64,000 nt of DNA from Enoplolaimus lenunculus (lineage: Eukaryota > Nematoda > Enoplea > Enoplida > Thoracostomopsidae), in NCBI GenBank assembly GCA_030248215.1, contig JASANG010003352.1:1-64000 (forward strand). The letters run 5' to 3'. Positions 58,301-64,000 of this stretch are shown here, one piece after another (the stretch's first letter is position 1; every line of letters starts with the position of its first letter). The position numbers and the translations under genes are program-made. Under the pieces are notes generated by a model, which had not been told where the DNA came from, made no database searches, and saw nothing but the letters and a program-made list of their open reading frames with translations.

Positions 58301-61300
58301 CGGAACCCGAAACGCGTGTTGAGCCCAATGTCGAGTTTCAAAATCTAAATGTTCGCCAGCAGCAAAAATGTTTTCCAACCTAAAAATACAACAAAACGAT
58401 GAACGCAACCTTCGATGGCGAACGCCTTCCAACTTTAAACCGGTGTTCATTTTTAAAATGCGTTCTTACAATTTTTGGCTCATGTAAAGATTACGGGCGG
58501 AACGTTTTTCTGTGGGACTGCAATAATGTTAAACTTTTAATTAATTTTTTGCTGAGGTTTTGGCTTAGGATTAGGTTTAGGAATATGCTTGTACTACTGT
58601 TACGAGCCTGTTCAATACACTGGTACATTTGAAGTATAAATTTTAAACGGGAAGTTTCTTGTATTATAACTTAAAGAGGTCTAAAACACTCTTTTTGAAA
58701 CGGCAAAAAAGGGCGTTTGATCCCTAACCACACCCCCGATAAAGCTTTTGCCAGTGGCCCTGTTGCTCAGATTATGAACCATAATCGTTTTTCTCGGAAG
58801 TCCTTCAATTTTTCGCCTCTGCTGCCTGCCATCTTCACATTTGAGTCACATCCCCGCAACAGGCCTGTAGTCAGTTTACTTTGCTATGGGAAGAATCTAA
58901 AAAAATTTTCAACAGGGTCATACAATGGTTTTCGTTGATTTACAAGTAAGGTTGTAAATTTTCTACGGGGGGGGGGGGCAAAAGTTTTCCAAGCCTGACT
59001 GATCCCCATGGCCCCCCTCTTGGCTACTGGACCGCCTCCTGGGTTCATACTTCCATGAGCGATTAATATATTGTTGGCCGTGTGTTGCATCCGAGTCGTG
59101 TTGGCGAATTGCACGCAACGCTGTTGGAGCAACAAACATATTGCGAACGTTGTGTTCAGAAATGACCCGAAAATATTGACCTGGGCACGGGGTACCCACT
59201 GGTTTACCCTAAAAATAGGAAAAAGATATATTTTGACACTTCGGCCCATGTAAAGATCAGGGGCGGAACGTTTTTCTCGGGGACTGCAATAGAGTAAGCT
59301 TAAGCTTTAGACTAATTTTTTGCTTGGCTTTGGCTTAGGAATATGTTCATTCTTACGCTTAGGATTAGGCTTAGGCTTAGGAATATGCTTATAATACTGT
59401 TCCGCCCCTGTTCTTTGTATTGGCCGACACTTCTCCCACAGGTCAAACGTACCTCACAGCAGGGGCGTGGCCCATGTAAAGATCACGGCCGGAACGTTTT
59501 TCTGTGGGACTGCAATTGAGTAAGCTTAAGCTTTAGACTAATTTTTTTGCTTAGGTTACGCTTTAGCCATAGACTTATGTTCAGGTATAAGGTCATTCTT
59601 ACGCGTAGTCTTGGACTTAGGAATATGTTTATACTACTGTTACGGACCTGTTCAATATATTGGCCGGAAGAGTAAACAAGGAAGCGGATTAGTGGCATAT
59701 ATCTCCTCCCGAAATTTATGGAGCCAATAACAACGCATGTATCTGAGGGTTTAGGACAATATTAAGTATTTTTATGGAATACTTTTGCGTAAAATTATGC
59801 CTTCCCGAAACGAAATCCTGGCTTCGCTTCTGCGATACATAGCAAAGAATGAATTATCTATTTATTTTTCTAAATTTCTTACATATGTCGTAGGCCAATC
59901 TGCTATTCAGGTCAGTTACCAACAATTGGTTTAGGCCAATCAGCAAAACAACAGTGCTGTAAAACAAACTCTGATTGGTTAACGGTACTGCGTCTGTCCA
60001 AATAATCAAATGTGATCCGTCTATAAGCTCAATAGCAATTTATCCTAGGCGAAATTGCTATTGCGCAAAATAGCAGATTGGCCTAGGCTAATTAGTAATT
60101 GGCCTGAATAGCAGATTGGCCTACGATATATACACCGTTCAACATGCAACCGGACTATGGGATTATTTATGCTTCTTCCATTTGTTTCAAAATTTTTAGA
60201 TATAGGCATAGGCTTAGGCATTGGTTTAGGCTTAAGCATAGGCTTAGGCTTAGGCATAGGCATAGGCTTAGGCTTAAGCTTAAGCTTAGGCATAGGCTTA
60301 GGCTTTAGGCTTCGGCTTAAGCTTAGGCATAGGCTTAGGCTTAGGCTTAGGCTTAAGCTTAAGCTTAGGCATAGGCTTAGGCTTTAGGCTTCGGCTTAAG
60401 CTTAGGCATAGGCTTAGGCTTAGGCTTAGGCTTAGGCATAGGTTAAGGCTTAGGCTAGGCTTACGCAGGCTTACGCTTAGACTTAGGCTTAGGCTTAGGC
60501 GCATACTTAATAGAGAGCCGATTATAAATATCTTTAAGTTTAAGAATACTAGTAAACATGGACGACGTTTGCCTCATAAAGTACGGTACGGCAGGCGTAG
60601 AGCAACGGCGCATAGCAACAATACGAATGACCAACAACCCAGCCAAGATCAGACACCGCCCACCAGGTTTGTGTCGGCCGCATGCCAAAGATCATCTGAA
60701 GGCTGAACGGTAACATCACGGCGTACCCGCCTGTAGGACGAACAACACCCTGAAGAAAATACGGGCACGTAATTAAGGCGTGTGTTTACTCTTAGGGCCG
60801 TCCTGTTTTCTGGAGGGACTGCAAAAGAGTCGTTAGGTAACAGCGGTTGTAGTAGATCAAACGACCGAATTAATACCGAGACAGTAGCCAACGGGACACC
60901 AGGAGGATTCAGCCCCCCTGGAAAATTTTTTAGCCTCCCTAGAACATTTATAACTTTGCTTGTAAAGTCAACAAAACCCATGTACGTCTATCCTGAAAAA
61001 CTTCTAGCCCTTTCCTAGCAAGGCGAGCTGGCTACAGGATTTAAACACGAACGACCCGAGTTCCACTACTTTATCATTCTGTTCTTTTTTACTTTTGACC
61101 ATTTGGACATATTTAAAAAATAAGAGAATACAAATTATGATTACTTTGCCTTCGCTTTTATATTTGTCTGGTTGATGACTTACTTTGGGCAGCCCAGTCG
61201 TTCCTGAGGTATACAGTATGTAGAGGGGATGATTTGAGTCTACTGGGATCGCGGGACGAAATTTTGATTTTTCTAATTCACGATTCCATTCGAAATCGCG

Positions 61301-64000
61301 GCCACGGGTGTAGTTGACTTTGCACTGAAATAAAAATAGTAATAATAATAATAATATTAATAAGAATAATAATAATAATAATAAGAATAATAATAATATT
61401 AATAATAACAACAACATCAATAATAATAATAATAATAATAGTAAGAATAATAATAATATTAATAATAATAATAATAATGTATATCTTTTATAACAAACAA
61501 TTCTAATAATCAAATAGAAAATAAAACTTAAATTAACAAATATTCGCAATCTATAATAAATTAAGGTTTGCGCTATATTTATTGCGTATATATTTTAACA
61601 CTTTTCCGGCGCCGTTTGTGGCCCGTGCGGCGCTGAACAGCACTGCAAGCAACCACAATTGAAAATCGCGTGAGTTGCAGTGCCGGCCAGCGTCGACCGG
61701 GTTTGCACGACGAGTGCTCCGCAATCCCTTTTTTTAATTTAAATTAACCCCGTTTTTTGATAGGTTTGATACCTACAGCAGTGACAGTTTGCTAGTTTGA
61801 AAACCTATTACCAACTGGCGATTGGTGCTACACACAGTGGGAAAATAGTACTCTTCGTATTTACCGGGAGGAGTGTTATGACTTACCAATCCAGGGCGTT
61901 CATAGACAATGCATGCGTTAATTGGCGCTCCGCTAAGTTCAATTGCTTCGTCTAGTATTGGTTTGTACTCCTGTATGCGTGAGGGTTCTACTCCTGCCGA
62001 TGCAGTAATAATTGCTTTAGGCTGAAATAATTAATTGCATGCTAAATCATAGGAACTAATATAACGGTAAACGATGAAAAAATGGGCTACGATTTGTGAC
62101 TCAGGATTATCCGTGATCCATGGACATAGGACCCATGACTTATGGGTGGGTATTGGACCCTAACTCATGGGCATTGGACTTAAGGCTCATGGGTATTGAA
62201 CACACCAATCATGGGTATTGGACCCAAGGCTCATGGGTATTGGACACATAACTTGCGGGTATTGCACCTATGACTCATGGCTATTGAACCAATGAGTCAT
62301 GGGTCTGGACCAATGACTCATGGCTATTAAATGCATGGCTCATTGGTGGGTTATTGAACCCATGACTCATCGGTATTGGACCCGTGACTCATGAGTATTA
62401 CACGTATTACCCTTGCGACCCACGACCTATGACTCAAGTAAGATTTATTTTGCCCACGACGCATTTTCAACTCTGAGTAGACCTTATACTTTCAGCCCAA
62501 ATAAAACTTTGTTGTTTCATGGATAGCTAAAAAAATTAACTTTTTCACACGTAGAGTTCACACTGCTACTGTTGTGAAGGATTTATGACGTATCGCATAC
62601 AGCTGTTTGTCCCAGTTGTCAACTAAAGCCGACTCAGACGCCAATACCTGCTCGTAAAGTTTTATATTTAGCCAATAAAAAATGAAATCCACACTGCACC
62701 CTGCCCCTCGAAAGCTACTCCTTGGTAGAAGATATCAGTCCCACCCTGGAACGGACTTACCTTACAATGTTTAATGCGAACACTGAGCTCTTTCGCATGA
62801 AACCCACCAAATACAACGGAATGTATAGCGCCTATTCGGGCACACGCCAACATTGCACAAATTGCTTGGGGTATCATTGGCATATAGATGAGCACCCGGT
62901 CGCCCAGCGACACTTTGTGCCTTTTCAATGTGTCGGCAAGTAATGATACCTATATAAAAAAACGAACCGTTAAGAAAATTTAAATTTAAAAAATTTTAAT
63001 TTAAGAATATTTAAACTTAAAAAATTTAAATTTAAGAAAATTTAAATTTAAAAAATTTTAATTTAAGAAAATGAAGATTTAAATTTGAAAAAAATTTAAA
63101 TTTAATAAAATTTAACGTAATTTACAAGGCTGGGCTGAAGCTTTTAATAGGAGGTGAGTATTATTCGACAGTGTCCTGATGCCCTTGGCTTCCGTTTGGC
63201 ATCGGACCAGAGATTTGATTGGTCGAGAGATAAAATGAAAGAAATTATCAATAACCTGATCAAGCAAATCATGATACGACAGATAAGAAACAGTTTGTGT
63301 GACTGGCGAATCATAAATAAGTGCAATTTCACTGCCGTATCCGTGAAGTACGTGACGATCCAACGCGTTGTAGCACATGTTCGTTTGGCCGCCGACAAAC
63401 CTAAAAAATATAATATTTAAAATTATAAAAATTAAAACATTCATATTTAAAATTTTAAAAATGAAAACATTTAAATTTAAAATTTAAAAAATAAAAACAT
63501 TTAAATTTAAAATTTTAAAAATCAAAAGCTTTAAATTTAAAATGAAAACATTTAAATTTAGAATTTAAAAAATGAAAACAACCAAATTTAAAATTTTCAA
63601 AATTAAAACAATTAAATTAATTGATAGAAAACTTATTTGGGTCAATAAAAGTAGGTAATTGACAGGAAAACCATTTCGGTGTCAAGCTCCCAACCCTCAA
63701 TTACCATCGTGTGAACGGCGGATTCGAGTTATCCATCACTTTTTGCCACGGTTCATACCATTCAATGTGTTGCGCTTGCTCGGCCCAAAATTCTTCCGGA
63801 TATTCGATCGAGTCACGAAAGATGTTTTCGTACGTGTCATGTCGATAAACTAAAAAAATCAAATTCTATACATTAACAAAAAGGTTAAATCGTATGATGT
63901 TTTCGGTAAATATCTCACCCCAGCCCGTGTTTGCCCAGAAGTGGTCGAATTTGGACAAACTTTTGCATATTTCAGCTTCTGATGGCGTCCCCTGATAATT
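51415..64000 (-). CDS. ACSS3-like: Short-chain acyl-CoA synthetase, ACSS3/propionyl-CoA synthetase type (5' end beyond window)
   Basis: ATP-dependent activation of propionate/acetate to acyl-CoA; vertebrate ACSS3 is mitochondrial. Sixteen exons on the minus strand, 5' to 3': >64000–63919, 63849–63705, 63400–63256, 62949–62761, 62021–61887, 61324–61184, 60749–60573, 59208–59051, 58379–58276, 57401–57303, 56362–56299, 55135–55054, 53937–53815, 52773–52674, 52113–51938, 51522–51415. The frame is open throughout, 675 residues visible against about 686 for human ACSS3, so little is missing. Motifs: [24 protein letters not shown]; phosphate loop [10 protein letters not shown] joined to [61 protein letters not shown]; and LPKTRSGK with the catalytic lysine. 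[11 protein letters not shown] and the C-terminal TIEDE match ACSS3 rather than ACSS1/2. The first visible exon starts mid-codon-run, so any targeting peptide lies outside. The intron after 60573 has a GC donor. Confidence 0.95.
52235..52337. repeat. TTA microsatellite
   Basis: TTATTA run with a few TTG/TTAC interruptions, in the intron before the penultimate ACSS3-like exon. Confidence 0.95.
53046..53179 (+). mobile_element. TTAGGC-core MITE fragment
   Basis: GATAGAGTAAGCTTAAGCTT, TTAGGC tract, CTGTTCTATATATTGGCC end. Confidence 0.6.
53269..53435 (+). mobile_element. TTAGGC-core MITE, TTACTTTAAGG subtype
   Basis: GGCCCATGTTACTTTAAGGG left, CTTAACGTAACATTGGCC right; flanks ATATCAAG/GTATCATG. 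Confidence 0.82.
54176..54610. repeat. CCCGCGGGTA-rich element
   Basis: ACCCGCGGGTAACCGCGAG at the left, GGGTCGGGTAAAAAATCCTT at the right. A related copy in the other orientation is 56636–57107, with TTTTTTACCCGACCCGCG. Confidence 0.6.
54781..54980. mobile_element. CACTGC-ended MITE
   Basis: CAGTGCAAAAAATAGTGAGT left, CTCAACATTGTTTGCAGTG right; target site eroded. Confidence 0.75.
55446..56158 (-). mobile_element. TTACTTTAAGG-subtype MITE with internal 35-bp array
   Basis: GGCCAATGTTACTTTAACGG left, CCTTAAAGTAACATGAGCC right; flanks AACATCAT/AACTTGAT. From about 55490 to 56075 there are ~16 copies of a 35-base unit: AAGCCTAAGCCTAAGCG then TTGCAAAAATGTGTTCCT. Two positions carry a shorter unit with an extra TGTTC. 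Confidence 0.9.
56423..56546 (+). mobile_element. TTAGGC-core MITE, eroded
   Basis: GATCAGGGACAGACTA and GACTGCAATAGAGTAAGC left, CTTTACGTTGGC right. Intron of the ACSS3-like gene. Confidence 0.6.
56636..57107. repeat. CCCGCGGGTA-rich element
   Basis: GGGATGTGAGTAAGGATTTT left and GCGCAGGTACCCGTAGGTAC right; inverse of 54176–54610. Confidence 0.6.
57122..57259 (-). mobile_element. Fragment of GTGACCCG-type MITE
   Basis: TTACGGACTCTATCCACC and GAGCCACAACAG match the right part of 45895–46339; ends 44 bases from an ACSS3-like exon. Confidence 0.55.
58477..58622 (+). mobile_element. TTAGGC-core MITE
   Basis: GGCTCATGTAAAGATTACGG left, CCTGTTCAATACACTGG right. Confidence 0.7.
59244..59425 (+). 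mobile_element. TTAGGC-core hAT-like MITE with perfect 8-bp duplication (reference copy)
   Basis: GGCCCATGTAAAGATCAGGG left, CCCTGTTCTTTGTATTGGCC right. GACACTTC flanks both sides (59236–59243, 59426–59433). It lies 35 bases upstream (in gene sense) of an ACSS3-like acceptor. Confidence 0.92.
59469..59665 (+). mobile_element. TTAGGC-core hAT-like MITE
   Basis: GGCCCATGTAAAGATCACGG left, TTCAATATATTGGCC right; same orientation as the copy 44 bases away. Confidence 0.8.
60201..60510 (+). repeat. Long TTAGGC/TTAGGCA telomere-like tract
   Basis: About 310 bases of TTAGGC, TTAAGC and ATAGGC hexamers with a ~90-base higher-order unit repeated (GGCTTTAGGCTTCGGC at 60300 and 60380). No MITE ends seen. 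It lies 63 bases from an ACSS3-like exon. Confidence 0.8.
61326..61480. repeat. AAT microsatellite
   Basis: AATAAT run with AAG/ATT interruptions, directly behind the acceptor of the exon that ends at 61324. Confidence 0.95.
61564..61720. mobile_element. Harbinger-like MITE, left part
   Basis: TTA then AGGTTTGCGCTATATTTATT, followed by GGCGCCGTTTGTGGCCCG; right end not found. Confidence 0.5.
62115..62440. repeat. Minisatellite of CCCATGACTCATGGG hairpins
   Basis: About twelve diverged units of 22–30 bases, each with CCATGACTCATGGGTATTGG or close variants. The core CCCATGA-n-TCATGGG is palindromic. Intron of the ACSS3-like gene. Confidence 0.8.
62966..63117. repeat. AAATTTAAA satellite, block 1
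   Basis: Repeats of AAATTTAAATTTAAGAAAAT type, in the intron downstream of the exon 63400–63256. Confidence 0.85.
63412..63615. repeat. AAATTTAAA satellite, block 2
   Basis: Repeats of ACATTTAAATTTAAAATT type on the other side of the same exon. Confidence 0.85.

Noticed and set aside
60157-60504. Leu/Gly-rich and Lys/Pro-rich frames in both directions
   Set aside because: Translations of TTAGGC tracts; the same happens in every MITE core.
60201-60510. A true chromosome end
   Set aside because: The hexamers are degenerate and interstitial, with gene exons on both sides.
1-64000. Retroviral, LTR or LINE coding remnants
   Set aside because: No reverse transcriptase, integrase or capsid-like motif was recognised; all repeats seen are short, non-coding inverted-repeat elements or simple repeats.

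Overview
The window is nuclear DNA from an invertebrate animal. Genes are split into small exons with GT–AG introns, the introns and spacers are AT-rich and packed with short inverted-repeat transposons, and the proteins are animal-type. A nematode is my best guess: the nicotinic receptor subunit resembles the UNC-29-like non-alpha group, and the commonest transposon carries TTAGGC-type tracts, the nematode telomere hexamer. The high repeat load would suit an enoplean such as a mermithid. This assignment is inference; no rRNA or mitochondrial marker is present.

Layout. (1) About 3.3–8.3 kb, + strand: a five-exon amino acid transporter of the AAAP family (SLC32/36/38-like). (2) About 16.0–23.4 kb, + strand: a second transporter of the same family with matching exon count and intron phases, so a diverged tandem duplicate. 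(3) 23.5–33.2 kb: no gene recognised; it holds transposons and a 1.3-kb minisatellite inside a transposon. (4) 33.2–42.8 kb, + strand: a complete eight-exon nicotinic acetylcholine receptor subunit (702 codons before the stop). It has a signal peptide, Cys-loop, four membrane segments and a very long cytoplasmic loop, but lacks the alpha-type vicinal cysteines. (5) 47.7–49.35 kb, + strand: a two-exon monothiol glutaredoxin-like protein with a possible myristoylation site. (6) 64.0–51.4 kb, - strand: sixteen visible exons of an ACSS3-type short-chain acyl-CoA (propionyl/acetyl-CoA) synthetase, open only at its 5' end, with one GC–AG intron. It is tail-to-tail with the glutaredoxin gene. The genes have unrelated jobs (nutrient transport, neurotransmission, redox, short-chain acid activation) and do not form a pathway.

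Nearly everything else is repeats. The dominant family (about 45 copies or pieces) has ends like GGCCCATGT, a core of degenerate TTAGGC tracts and 8-bp target duplications, two of them perfect, which points to hAT. Other families: a GTCCG-rich element with TTA/TAA target duplications (Harbinger-like) that swells into minisatellites; TA-flanked elements ending CTGTAGTGACCCG, CACTGCAAAAAAT or CACTGTAAATTTC; an element ending AACCCTTT that encloses a tRNA-like core; CAGGGTGCAACCGGA elements; and several smaller palindromic families. Many sit in introns, some within 30 bases of a splice acceptor, and several are nested.
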